DNA of 64,000 bases from the NCBI RefSeq assembly GCF_025567365.1, contig NZ_JAOQJG010000005.1, positions 1 through 64,000 of the forward strand, read 5' to 3'. The notes beneath the pieces are model-generated. The model was not told where the DNA came from. It ran no database searches and was given only the letters and a program-made list of their open reading frames with translations. The DNA comes from Anaerostipes amylophilus (GTDB lineage Bacteria; Bacillota; Clostridia; Lachnospirales; Lachnospiraceae). Position numbers and translations under genes: made by a program. This document shows, in pieces, positions 10,333-19,186 of the stretch (position 1 is its first letter; each line of letters opens with the position of its first letter).

Positions 10333-10694
10333 CAATAATTTCAGTTATCGAAACCACTAGAGATTTTCTTTCTTACGAGGACCTCCATGAGACTGGTAGC
10401 TTCTTTTTTATGTCATTATCATCATGGAGGTTTTTATCAGTCTATTTATGAAATATCTTGGCTACAAACCTTGCTTTTTTATACAAATATGTCTTGCACA
10501 TCCCATGGAATCAGGATCTTGTTCCAAGAATGAAGCGGGATACCAGACTTCCTCAGCTTCTTTCAATGAAACTGTGCCGGAAACTTTTAAACTGCAGGCA
10601 GTATATTTCGAAGCTTCGGGGACAATATTATTTTCCATACACACCACCTCAAATTTTCCAATCTTGTGAATTGTCCACTCTATAGACTTCAGCT

Positions 10695-10751
10695 ATATGA
10701 TAAAAAATAAATAAGCATCGTGTTCGGTTGCTTATTTATTTTTTATCATAT
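10695..10751. repeat. Type-B palindrome, short form (copy 1)
   Basis: Arms of 22 bp (10695-10716 and 10730-10751) close a 13-nt loop containing GTTCGGTT. The longer forms at 16719-16950 and 35753-35980 have about 190 nt between the same arms. This copy looks like an internal-deletion derivative. The U-rich flank suggests terminator activity toward both nrdG and spoVT. Confidence 0.75.
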
Positions 10752-10786
10752 ACTCGAAATCTACAGTTGGCCAACCAACTCACAAA

Positions 10787-11278
10787 TTAGAATTCATGCA
10801 ACACTATCTCATTCCCTCTCAAAGTTTCCTGTACATCTATTACTCTCTGATTCTTACTTCCTTTCCAATGAAGCTTTCCATCAAATTCTTCCTGTACAAA
10901 AGGTCCATCAACGATCACATCGCAATACTTTACAACATCTAATGTCTTAATTTCATCCCAGCAAAATCCTGTATATAACCAGATGGTTTTCTCTGGAAAT
11001 GTTTCTCTGATCTCTTTTGCTAATACCGCAACTTCTGCATGATTTGCCGGGTGCAGTGGGTCTCCTCCGCTGAATGTGACACCTGTGATATAGTCTGGTT
11101 TTAAGGCTTCAAATAATTCTTCTTTTGCTGCCTCATCGAAAGGAATTCCTCCTTCGATATCCCATGTGACTGGATTGTGACAGCCTTTGCATTTGTGGGT
11201 GCAGCCTGCAACCCATAGGACGGCTCTTAAGCCGTCTCCATTTAACATATCATCTTTCGTAATATTATGGTAACGCAT
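10787..11278 (-). CDS. nrdG: Anaerobic ribonucleotide reductase activating protein
   Basis: NrdG is the radical SAM activase that makes the glycyl radical on NrdD. The motif CTHKCKGC (C-x3-C-x2-C) binds the [4Fe-4S] cluster, followed by the Gly-rich TFSGGDPLHP. An upstream in-frame ATG would overlap nrdD by 44 nt. The ATG at 11278 (MRYHNITKDD) has AGAAAGGAAATCC before it, starts 1 nt from the nrdD stop and gives 163 residues, as expected. The stop codon lies within the end repeat of the adjoining mosaic element. Confidence 0.94.
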   Translation of the reverse strand: MRYHNITKDDMLNGDGLRAVLWVAGCTHKCKGCHNPVTWDIEGGIPFDEAAKEELFEALKPDYITGVTFSGGDPLHPANHAEVAVLAKEIRETFPEKTIWLYTGFCWDEIKTLDVVKYCDVIVDGPFVQEEFDGKLHWKGSKNQRVIDVQETLRGNEIVLHEF

Positions 11279-11279
11279 T

Positions 11280-13400
11280 TTACATGGATTTCCTTTCTGC
11301 AATTTCTGCCATTTTGGCATCATTAAGTCTTGTGTCTCCTTTGACTCTGGAGTAAGAGAGATATCCGTTCATTCGATCGATCTTTGTTAGGTTTTCGCTT
11401 CCGCACACTGGGCATACGTCCATCTCTAATTCTTCGTGTCCGCAGTCATCACAGTAAGCTAAGGATAAATTAACTCCTTCATAGAACCCTTTGTCCATTG
11501 CTCTTCTTACTAATGTCTTTACTGCTTCTTTGTTATAATTGATCGGATATTTTACATACTGAATCTTTCCACCATTGCATAATTCCCAGAAACGTCCTTC
11601 AAGATCCTGCTTCTCGATTGGTGTGATGTCTTCTGTAACATGACAGTGGAACGAATTGCTCACATATTCTCTGTCAGATACATTTTCAATGACACCATAT
11701 TTCTTGCGGAACTGTTTGACCTGTAAACCGCACAAGTTCTCGGCTGGTGTTCCGTAGATTGCATATAAATTTCCATCTTCTTCCTTAAATTCTTCTACTT
11801 TCTCATTAATATAACGCAAAGTTTCTAACGCAAACTCGCCATCTTCTGCTAAAGATTTATGATTGTATAGCTGCTGTAATTCATTTAATGCCGTGATCCC
11901 AAAGGAAGCTGTTGCACTCTTTAAGATCGGTTTGATCTTATCATGGATTCCCAAATGTCCACCTAAAAATCCCCCTTCACAGTATGCAAGTGGATTCGTT
12001 GATGCTTTCATTTCTCCTAAGTATTCGTATGTTCTGATATGTAATTCACGGATCAGATTTAAATAGTAATCTAATACTTCGTGAAAATCTTTTCCTTCCT
12101 GTTTTGCCTTCGCATAGATCATTGGTAAATGAAGACTGACGGCACCGATGTTAAATCTTCCGACAAAAATTGGTTCGTCATTTTCATCTGCTGGTTTCAT
12201 TCCGCCTTCTTTGTACCATGGAGATAAGAATGCACGGCATCCCATTGGGCTGATGATCTTGCCATATTTCTTGTACATGCTTGCAATATAACCTTCTCCG
12301 GTCAGTGATAACCAGTCTGGGTACATTGTCTGTCTGGAGCAACGGATTCCTGCCTCAAATACATCTTCTAATTTGCATCCTGGTCCATGTAGATTCTTGT
12401 CATATAAGAATACAAGTTTTGGGAATAACACTGGTTTCTTATGTCCATCTTTTCCCTGACCTTTTCTTCTGACATCTAACATGGAGATCGTTGCCATCTT
12501 CGCAAATCTTCCTGTTCCAGTTCCTGCTGTCATTGTGATAAATGGGTAGTCTCCACGGCTTGATGATACACTATTAAATTTGTATTCTAACCCCTGGAAT
12601 CCCTGTTCAAATTCACGTTTGACATCTTTCATTGCTTCTTCTTCGGCACGTTCTCTGGACAATCCAAGTTCTTCGTATCTCTCGATCCCTGCTGCGTAAG
12701 ATTTCTCTGCATATGGTTCCAAAATCAGTTCGATATTTGGTACTGTAAATCCACCATACTGCTGACTGGCTGCACTTAATACAATATCTCCGATGACATC
12801 AAAAGCGACATCTAATGTCTTTGGCTCGTTGTACCAGAGATTTCCCATCTCAAAACCGCCTTTTAATACTTCCTGCACATTAAATAGACAGCAGTTCATT
12901 GTATCACGTCGTGCAGACATATCATGAATATAAATATATCCATCACGACATGCCTGAATTTCCTCAGTTGTCATGAAAAATTTCTGATAGAGTTCTTTAT
13001 TAAGTTCATTAAAGATCAGGCTTCGTTTGGTAGAAACCAGTGCACTGTCTGTGTTGCTATTTTCTTTATCTCCAATATACATGATAGACTGGCTCTTCTT
13101 ATATACTTCATCTAACATCTGTACAAAGTCCTGTTTGTAATTACGGTAATCTCTGTAGCTTTTCGCTACCAATGGATTTGTCTGTTCCAATGCACTTTCG
13201 ACCACATTATGCATATCAGAAATCGTAACTTCTTTCTTGCGCATCTGTTCTACTTTTTCAGTCACAAATTTGCAGATAAAATCAATTTCTTCATCTGTAA
13301 ATTTTACTAATGCACGATATGCAGATTTATTCACTGCTACAATAACTTTCTGTACATTGAATTCTTCTTTTGTTCCGTCTTTTTTAATTACCTTGATCAT
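11280..13400 (-). CDS. nrdD: Anaerobic ribonucleoside-triphosphate reductase
   Basis: NrdD is the class III reductase that makes dNTPs without oxygen. The 706-residue protein has an N-terminal ATP-cone (from KKDGTKEEFNVQK), the central glycyl-radical barrel, two C-terminal cysteine pairs (CDDC and CPVC) that bind zinc, and the radical-site region RMNGYLS near residue 680. It forms an operon with nrdG and is preceded by a promoter and two NrdR boxes. GGGAGAATT precedes the ATG. Confidence 0.96.
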   Translation of the reverse strand: MIKVIKKDGTKEEFNVQKVIVAVNKSAYRALVKFTDEEIDFICKFVTEKVEQMRKKEVTISDMHNVVESALEQTNPLVAKSYRDYRNYKQDFVQMLDEVYKKSQSIMYIGDKENSNTDSALVSTKRSLIFNELNKELYQKFFMTTEEIQACRDGYIYIHDMSARRDTMNCCLFNVQEVLKGGFEMGNLWYNEPKTLDVAFDVIGDIVLSAASQQYGGFTVPNIELILEPYAEKSYAAGIERYEELGLSRERAEEEAMKDVKREFEQGFQGLEYKFNSVSSSRGDYPFITMTAGTGTGRFAKMATISMLDVRRKGQGKDGHKKPVLFPKLVFLYDKNLHGPGCKLEDVFEAGIRCSRQTMYPDWLSLTGEGYIASMYKKYGKIISPMGCRAFLSPWYKEGGMKPADENDEPIFVGRFNIGAVSLHLPMIYAKAKQEGKDFHEVLDYYLNLIRELHIRTYEYLGEMKASTNPLAYCEGGFLGGHLGIHDKIKPILKSATASFGITALNELQQLYNHKSLAEDGEFALETLRYINEKVEEFKEEDGNLYAIYGTPAENLCGLQVKQFRKKYGVIENVSDREYVSNSFHCHVTEDITPIEKQDLEGRFWELCNGGKIQYVKYPINYNKEAVKTLVRRAMDKGFYEGVNLSLAYCDDCGHEELEMDVCPVCGSENLTKIDRMNGYLSYSRVKGDTRLNDAKMAEIAERKSM

Positions 13401-13449
13401 AATTCTCCCTTCCCTATCAGATTCTTTTATTCTTTACTCATTATATTGT

Positions 13450-13495
13450 ATACTAGATGTAGTATTTTCTTTTTCTTTTACACACTAGATAGTGT
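13450..13495 (-). promoter_or_regulatory. Pair of NrdR operator boxes upstream of nrdD
   Basis: Two palindromes related to the NrdR box consensus lie at 13482-13495 (ACACTATCTAGTGT on the minus strand) and 13450-13465 (ATACTACATCTAGTAT). Their centres are 31 bp apart, which is three helical turns and the phasing known for NrdR sites. They sit just downstream of the nrdD promoter, where binding would block transcription. NrdR senses dATP/ATP and represses nrd operons. Confidence 0.85.
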
Positions 13496-13504
13496 AGCTT
13501 TTCA

Positions 13505-13533
13505 AGTTTAACACCCCTATACAGCAAAGTCAA
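13505..13533 (-). promoter_or_regulatory. nrdDG promoter
   Basis: On the minus strand TTGACT (13528-13533), a 17-nt spacer and TAAACT (13505-13510) place the expected start point at the edge of the first NrdR box. A second TATAAT lies at 13440-13445 but has no good -35. Confidence 0.7.
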
Positions 13534-13557
13534 TGTTAACTTTTTATTACTTTCCCT

Positions 13558-14073
13558 TTATCTGTAAATCCTTCCAAGAGTAAGATTTTGACTGTCCTTT
13601 ATTTCCAGTTTTTTTGACAGATATTCTCCAAATGAGATTGACAATTTGTCTTCTTTTCCAAAAATATCTGACAGATTATGATCTGTTTTTAACACGTATA
13701 CAGATTTTGCAATCTGCGGTTCTTCCACTAATTCTTTTATGATCTTTACATTCTTTTTTCCATTTCCAAAAATCACAACTTTTAGATGTCCAAAATTTAA
13801 CTGCTGGCTTTTGTATTGTTTCCATTTTTTATTAGCATCTTTTAGAGACGTTGCTAAAACTGTCACCGATCTTGATGGTATTTTGGTCCCGGAATCGCTC
13901 TGTACTTTGTCGAAATCCGCATAAGAATAACGCACTAGCAATTTCTTTTCATTGATCCGTTCAAATCCCATTGCCAGTACAAAACTGTGATCTTCCACAT
14001 CTTGTTGTTTGCTGCATCCTTGTATGCAAAATGCAATCAGTATTACCAGAAGACATAGCCTATATTTTCTCAT
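13558..14073 (-). CDS. Truncated GerC-type germination lipoprotein
   Basis: The 171-residue protein starts MRKYRLCLLVILIAFCIQGC, a lipoprotein signal with lipobox IQGC. The N-terminal Ger(x)C domain follows (VEDHSFVLAMGFERINEKK, SVTVLATSLKDANKKW, GHLKVVIFG). GerC proteins are usually about 370-400 residues; the whole C-terminal domain is missing. Only about 25 bp separate the stop from the nrdD promoter, so there is no room for a frameshifted remainder. It overlaps gerB by 14 nt, as in an intact ger operon. Whether the short protein is active is unknown; it may be a pseudogene. Confidence 0.75.
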   Translation of the reverse strand: MRKYRLCLLVILIAFCIQGCSKQQDVEDHSFVLAMGFERINEKKLLVRYSYADFDKVQSDSGTKIPSRSVTVLATSLKDANKKWKQYKSQQLNFGHLKVVIFGNGKKNVKIIKELVEEPQIAKSVYVLKTDHNLSDIFGKEDKLSISFGEYLSKKLEIKDSQNLTLGRIYR

Positions 14074-15115
14074 CTTTCTTTTCCTTTCTCCACAGCATGA
14101 ATAAAATAAGCGGCAAAACCAATCCAACAATTAAATTTCCGTAAATAAAAATAGAAAAATATCGCCTGATCCATGTTGCAAATATTGTCATGATCCATGG
14201 ACTGATAGCATAAATTCCTCCATACGACAAGATCAATCCCGCAGTCCTTCCTTTTGAAAATGCATGTTTGATGCTTTCATTTCCATAAAATAAATAGCCG
14301 CTGAACACACAAAATACTCCTACGATCCAAAATGCGATCAAAAACAAATCCAGTCTTGCCATAATTCCTCCTGGCATTGCGACTCCCTGTGCCATAGACA
14401 TCACAGGTTCTAGATCGATCATTGTAAGTTTCTTTCCAAGAGAACCTACAGTACTTACAAATACTCCAAGAAAAAGAAGCGTTAGCCCTGCAAATGATCT
14501 AAAATGGATTGCTCCATCTTTCATATCTCCACGATAAAACCAGACAAGTTCTATCGGATGCATCAGAGCAAACGTAAGGATACTTCCATTGAACATTTCC
14601 CTGCCTTTCCAGCCATTGACCATTAACTCATTCCATGATAGATTTGTCACACTTAGGATCAGAACAAAGATCATCGGTAGTAACACGAACCAGAAAATCC
14701 CTTCCATTACTCTGCCCCTTTTTGTTAATCCTCCTTGATTCATCAGATAAGCCAGTAAAATTAATGGAGCCCCAATAAGAAATGATGATTTGTCTGGAAG
14801 GAGATATTTTTTTGTAAGATATAAAATACACAAATAAAAAAAAGCTCCATTTAGTAAAAATCTTACATAATAAATGATGGCTGCGAGACGATATTTTTTT
14901 AATATATTTTCAATTGAAATTCCTTGTGCTACACAATCTGTGATACATAAATAAATTCCTGTCATCACACTTGCTATGATCACTACGATAATCCCTGAAT
15001 GATATGACTTTTTCAACGCGATCTGCGGGAGAAACATCGCAGCCGCTGAAAATATTTCAAGAATCATAATTCGATTTCCCTGTCTTGCCGTGATCGTTTG
15101 TGCTTTATTTTTCAT
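14060..15115 (-). CDS. Spore germination permease, GerB family
   Basis: The 351-residue protein is almost entirely hydrophobic with about ten predicted membrane segments and fits the GerAB/GKB spore permease family of the APC superfamily. These proteins bind germinants in the inner spore membrane. The N-terminal TITARQGNRIMILEI and the internal MHPIELVWFYRGD region are compatible with that. AAAAGGAGGAACAGG precedes the ATG. The start overlaps gerA by 11 nt and the end overlaps gerC, so the three are one operon. Confidence 0.88.
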   Translation of the reverse strand: MKNKAQTITARQGNRIMILEIFSAAAMFLPQIALKKSYHSGIIVVIIASVMTGIYLCITDCVAQGISIENILKKYRLAAIIYYVRFLLNGAFFYLCILYLTKKYLLPDKSSFLIGAPLILLAYLMNQGGLTKRGRVMEGIFWFVLLPMIFVLILSVTNLSWNELMVNGWKGREMFNGSILTFALMHPIELVWFYRGDMKDGAIHFRSFAGLTLLFLGVFVSTVGSLGKKLTMIDLEPVMSMAQGVAMPGGIMARLDLFLIAFWIVGVFCVFSGYLFYGNESIKHAFSKGRTAGLILSYGGIYAISPWIMTIFATWIRRYFSIFIYGNLIVGLVLPLILFMLWRKEKKDEKI

Positions 15116-16616
15116 CCTGTTCCTCCTTTTGCCTTACCCTCGCCCCCTCTTTTGTAAATTCTGGGCGGTATTTCATCCGCTTTAATGGATAACGTACCAT
15201 AAAATCCTGAAAAGCTGCGGATAATTTTCCTTTTTCTTCGACCATCGGATGTGCATATGGCACTCCGTAATTTTCCAGATAAAATAAATGAATAAATATT
15301 GCCAGAAACCCTAAGAAAAAACCATATAATCCCCAAAAAGCACACATCATGATCAGGAAAAATTTCATCAACCGAAATGCACTTGTAAATAACTCATTCG
15401 GAATCGAAAATGTAGCGATCGCAGTCAACGCCACCACAATTACCACGATTGTGCTGACAAGATGTGCATCCACTGCCGCCTGTCCAACAATCAGGCCTCC
15501 AACAACTCCCATCGTCCCTCCAAGCTGCCCCGGAAGTCTGATTCCTGCTTCTCTTAATAATTCAAAAGACAATTCCATCAGCAAAACCTCTACGATCACT
15601 GGAAATGGGACCCCTTCCCTAGCTGATATCAATGCCAGCAAAAATGGTGTTGGCAGCACTTCCGGATGAAATCCCGCAATTGCTACATAAAATCCTGGCA
15701 ACCCTATAGAAATAATTGCTGCCATATACCTTAAGATTCTTACGAATGTCGTAATTTCCCAACGATTATAGTAATCATCACTCGCCTGAAAAAATACATT
15801 TAACGTCACTGGAAGCAATAAAACCATTGGAGAATTATCCAATACAACCGCAATCCGCCCCTCCATAATACTGCTCGCTACCTTATCTGGCCGCTGTGTC
15901 AGTTGATAAAGCGGAAATGGAGTTCTACTATCTTTTTCAAGATATTGCTGCAACATTCCATTATCAAAAATTCCATCCACACAGATTTTATCCATTTGTT
16001 TTTTAATTTTATTTAAGATATCTATTTGAACCAGATCATCAATATACATCAATGCATAATCCGTTTTGCTTCTCGTTCCAATCTGCTTCTGAATCACTTT
16101 TAACCTTGTATCCCTGATTCTCCTGCGGATCAACGCTGTATTCGTTCTCAAACTCTCCGTAAAACTATCCTTGGGACCAACGATCGCCACTTCCTGATCC
16201 GCATTTTGCACACCTCTTGTTGGGAATGATTTACTGGAAAATAAGATTGCCCTTGCTTCTTTATCCAGAAATAAGACTGTATTGCCAGATAAGATTGCCG
16301 TCATGGCATCTTCCATTGTATTGATCCATTTCCAGTCTGCGGATTCAATTACATATTGATCAATTGCTGTTCTTTCTTGTGGAAAAGAGTCTTGAAGTAA
16401 TGGCCTTATGACGGATTCTTGAAGCCTTTCTGTATCTACTAAGCCGTCCATGTACACAATATATAAGCTGATTTCATGGTTAATTCCGATTTTGAATTGT
16501 TTTTGTACTAAGTCATTGCAGTTTTGCATGACCTTTTTTGTATATTTTATGTTTTCTTGGATGTTTGGGGAGATACTGCCTTTCAGTTTGTGAGTTTTTG
16601 TGTGGAAATGGTCCAT
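15105..16616 (-). CDS. Spore germination protein, GerA family
   Basis: The GerA subunit of a nutrient germinant receptor sits in the inner spore membrane. The chosen start ATG at 16616 (MDHFHTKTHKLKG) has GAGGG at a good distance and gives 503 residues, normal for GerAA. A soluble N-terminal half (GNTVLFLDKEARAILF) is followed by PLYQLTQRPDKVASSIMEGR and membrane segments in the last 200 residues. The open frame continues upstream to 16910, but those 98 codons come from the type-B repeat and should not be annotated. Confidence 0.9.
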   Translation of the reverse strand: MDHFHTKTHKLKGSISPNIQENIKYTKKVMQNCNDLVQKQFKIGINHEISLYIVYMDGLVDTERLQESVIRPLLQDSFPQERTAIDQYVIESADWKWINTMEDAMTAILSGNTVLFLDKEARAILFSSKSFPTRGVQNADQEVAIVGPKDSFTESLRTNTALIRRRIRDTRLKVIQKQIGTRSKTDYALMYIDDLVQIDILNKIKKQMDKICVDGIFDNGMLQQYLEKDSRTPFPLYQLTQRPDKVASSIMEGRIAVVLDNSPMVLLLPVTLNVFFQASDDYYNRWEITTFVRILRYMAAIISIGLPGFYVAIAGFHPEVLPTPFLLALISAREGVPFPVIVEVLLMELSFELLREAGIRLPGQLGGTMGVVGGLIVGQAAVDAHLVSTIVVIVVALTAIATFSIPNELFTSAFRLMKFFLIMMCAFWGLYGFFLGFLAIFIHLFYLENYGVPYAHPMVEEKGKLSAAFQDFMVRYPLKRMKYRPEFTKEGARVRQKEEQDEK

Positions 16617-16679
16617 GGAGTTTTTACCCTCTTTTCTTTTTTGGAGATAGTATGTGGGATTTGAGTTGATTATATACTG

Positions 16680-17020
16680 AATTTTTAAGTTGTGGAGTTG
16701 GCCAACTGTAGATTTTGAGTATATGATAAAAAATAAATAAGCAACCGAAAGCGATGCGGTGGAATTTTGCTCATATTTTGAACAAATCGCTGATCCGCCC
16801 AATTTCCTACGATAACTCGCTCTGGAGTTTTGTCTAAGGCCAAGGTCTTTGAAGCTCAGACAATCGTCCAATTGGGCTGCGAATTTGTTCAAAATACGGC
16901 AAAATTCCAATGCATCGCTTTCGGTTGCTTATTTATTTTTTCATATACCTAAAGTCTATAGAGTGGACAATTCACGAATACAAAACTTATCAGCCAATCC
17001 CCTTTAACATATACAAAAGA
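16680..17020. mobile_element. Mosaic palindromic element, copy 3 (partial, inverted)
   Basis: This 341-bp stretch fills the gap between tex and gerA. It carries, in the opposite orientation to copies 1 and 2, the GTTGGCCAAC flank (about 16697-16706), a long type-B palindrome, the flank TGAATTGTCCACTCTATAGA, and the module that in copy 2 reads TGTATGTTAAACGGTATTGG. It lacks the type-A palindrome and the 270-bp block. The last module ends exactly at the tex stop codon. Confidence 0.65.
16719..16950. repeat. Type-B palindrome, long form (copy 3)
   Basis: An imperfect palindrome of about 232 bp. Outer arms contain AAGCAACCGAAAGCGATGC and its complement, inner arms GGAATTTTGC/GCAAAATTCC and TTTGAACAAAT/ATTTGTTCAAA. 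Open frames run through it on both strands simply because it is palindromic, and one is fused by chance upstream of gerA. Similar to 35753-35980 and inverted relative to it. Confidence 0.8.
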
Positions 17021-19177
17021 CTATTGTCGTAAATCACAATTTTTCATGCTTAACTGTATTCTTTTTTTATCCATATCGACGCTAATTACTGTAACATCTA
17101 CCACATCCCCAACACTTACAACTTCCAGAGGATGCTTGATAAACCGATCTGCCATCTGTGAAATATGTACTAATCCATCCTGATGTACTCCAATATCTAC
17201 AAACGCTCCAAAATCTATAACATTTCTTACTGTTCCTTTTAATTTCATTCCTGGTTTTAGATCTTTCATTTCTAGGACATCAGTTCTAAGGATTGGTTTT
17301 GGAAGATCTTCTCGTGGATCTCGTCCTGGTTTTTCCAGTTCTTTTACAATATCTTTGAGTGTGATCTCTCCGATTCCAAGTTCTTCTGATAATTTCTTGT
17401 AATCTGTGATCTTTTTGCTGATTCCTCGGAATCCTTCTTTGGATAATTCTTTTGTTGAATATCCTAAATTCTTTAGTAACATCCCTGTTTCTTTGTATGT
17501 CTCTGGATGTACGCCAGTTGCATCAAGTGGCTCGTCTCCTCCGGATACTCTTAAGAATCCTGCACATTGTTCAAAGGCTTTTGGTCCTAGTTTTGCTACT
17601 TTTAACAGCTGTTTTCTGTTCTTAAATGTTCCATTTTCTTCACGATATGCTACGATATTTTTTGCTACTGCTTTGGATACTCCGGATACATATTCCAAAA
17701 GAGATGCAGATGCTGTATTAAGATCAACTCCGACTTTATTTACTGTTGCTTCAACAACACCTCCCAGAGCTTCAGATAACTGTTTCTGATTCATATCGTG
17801 CTGATACTGTCCAACTCCGATCGCTTTTGGCTCAATCTTTACTAATTCTGCTAGTGGATCTTGAACTCGTCTTGCGATGGATGTTGCACTTCTTTGTCCT
17901 ACATCGAAGTTTGGAAATTCTTCTGTTGCCAATTTGCTTGCAGAATATACGGATGCTCCTGCTTCATTTGTAATGACATACTGTACTGGCTCTTTAATCT
18001 CTTTTAACATATCAACGACAATCTGTTCGGATTCTCTGGATGCAGTTCCATTTCCGATAGAGATCAGGGTGATTCCGTATTTCTTAATAAGTCCTTTGAC
18101 TACTTTCTTGGCTTCTTCCACTTTATTCTGAGGTGCTGTTGGATAAACGACTACTGTATCTAACACTTTCCCTGTTTCATCAACAACCGCTAACTTGCAT
18201 CCTGTACGAAAAGCCGGATCCCATCCAAGAACTACCTGGCCTGCGATCGGTGGCTGCATCAGGAGCTGTGTTAAATTCTTTCCAAAAACTTTGATTGCTT
18301 CTGTACTTGCATTTTCAGTTAATTCGTTTCTGATATCACGTTCAATTGATGGTGCGATCAGACGTTTGTAACTGTCCTCGATGGCTGCAAATAGAGCTTT
18401 TGTTGTATTTGGATTCTTCTTTGTTACAATCTTTCTTGCTAGATATGATGCGATCTTTTGCATATCTGGCTCGATCTTTACCTGAAGGATTCCTTCTTTT
18501 TCCCCGCGATTAATCGCAAGAATACGATATCCTGCGATCTTCTTGATCGGTTCTTCAAAATCATAATACATCTCAAATACAGATGATTCATCTGGCTTCT
18601 TCGCTGTAGATGTGATCTTTCCATGATCCCATGTTGCCTTGCGGATCCATGTACGATATTCAGCATCATCTGCGATATGCTCTGCAATGATATCATTTGC
18701 ACCTTTTAATGCATCTTCTACAGTCTTTACATCTTTTTCTTCATTGATAAATGCTTTGGCTTCTTTCTCTAATGGCTCATTTGTCATCTGAAGCAGGATC
18801 AGATTTGCTAATGGTTCTAATCCTTTTTCCTTTGCGATCATAGCTCTGGTACGTTTCTTCTGTTTGTATGGACGATATAAATCCTCTACTGCTACCAGTG
18901 TTTTGGCTTCTTCGATCTGCTTTGCCAGTTCCTTTGTAAGTTTTCCCTGTTCTTCGATATTCTTCTTGATCGCTTCTTTGCGGTCTTCTAAATTTCTTAA
19001 ATATAATAATCTCTCATGAAAATTACGGAGTGTTTCATCATCTAATGATCCTGTCATTTCCTTTCGATATCTTGCAATAAATGGGATCGTATTGCCTTCA
19101 TCGATCAATTTGATCGTTGTCTCTACCTGTCCTCGTCTGATTCCTAATTCTTCTTGTAAAATTTTAATAATATCCAT
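17021..19177 (-). CDS. tex: Tex family RNA-binding transcription accessory protein
   Basis: Tex binds RNA and is linked to transcription processes; its exact role is not settled. The 718-residue protein has the N-terminal Tex helical domain (IPFIARYRKEMTGSLDD), a YqgF/RNase H-like domain (GWDPAFRTGCKLAVVDETGK), helix-hairpin-helix segments (NTASASLLEYVSGVSKAVAK) and a C-terminal S1 domain (GTVRNVIDFGAFVDIGVHQD). Length is typical. AAGGTGAAGAC precedes the ATG. The stop TAG borders a mosaic repeat. Confidence 0.95.
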   Translation of the reverse strand: MDIIKILQEELGIRRGQVETTIKLIDEGNTIPFIARYRKEMTGSLDDETLRNFHERLLYLRNLEDRKEAIKKNIEEQGKLTKELAKQIEEAKTLVAVEDLYRPYKQKKRTRAMIAKEKGLEPLANLILLQMTNEPLEKEAKAFINEEKDVKTVEDALKGANDIIAEHIADDAEYRTWIRKATWDHGKITSTAKKPDESSVFEMYYDFEEPIKKIAGYRILAINRGEKEGILQVKIEPDMQKIASYLARKIVTKKNPNTTKALFAAIEDSYKRLIAPSIERDIRNELTENASTEAIKVFGKNLTQLLMQPPIAGQVVLGWDPAFRTGCKLAVVDETGKVLDTVVVYPTAPQNKVEEAKKVVKGLIKKYGITLISIGNGTASRESEQIVVDMLKEIKEPVQYVITNEAGASVYSASKLATEEFPNFDVGQRSATSIARRVQDPLAELVKIEPKAIGVGQYQHDMNQKQLSEALGGVVEATVNKVGVDLNTASASLLEYVSGVSKAVAKNIVAYREENGTFKNRKQLLKVAKLGPKAFEQCAGFLRVSGGDEPLDATGVHPETYKETGMLLKNLGYSTKELSKEGFRGISKKITDYKKLSEELGIGEITLKDIVKELEKPGRDPREDLPKPILRTDVLEMKDLKPGMKLKGTVRNVIDFGAFVDIGVHQDGLVHISQMADRFIKHPLEVVSVGDVVDVTVISVDMDKKRIQLSMKNCDLRQ

Positions 19178-19186
19178 GTCTTCACC

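Larger units (their letters stand above)
10137..10794. mobile_element. Mosaic palindromic intergenic element, copy 1 (658 bp)
   Basis: This stretch between the convergent ends of spoVT and nrdG is a near copy of 35018-36023. Its left end AATTGTGATTTGTAGG and the reverse complement of its right end, AATTCTAATTTGTGAG, are imperfect inverted terminal repeats. It holds a 25-bp-stem palindrome (10181-10332), a 270-bp block nearly identical to the other copy, and a short hairpin (10695-10751). Relative to copy 2 it has lost two segments, each between short direct repeats. No transposase is seen; small ORFs inside are not convincing. The left end shares its first base with the spoVT stop, and the nrdG stop lies inside the right end. 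Confidence 0.7.

Noticed and set aside
10424..10685. Small frames within the mosaic elements (10424-10669, 10458-10685, 10462-10647 and the copies near 35358-35624)
   Set aside because: Overlapping frames on both strands, no clear ribosome binding site and no recognisable homology. The few differences between copies show no coding pattern.
16617..16910. N-terminal extension of gerA
   Set aside because: It is encoded by the type-B repeat and short spacer; an ATG with a Shine-Dalgarno at 16616 gives the normal GerA length.
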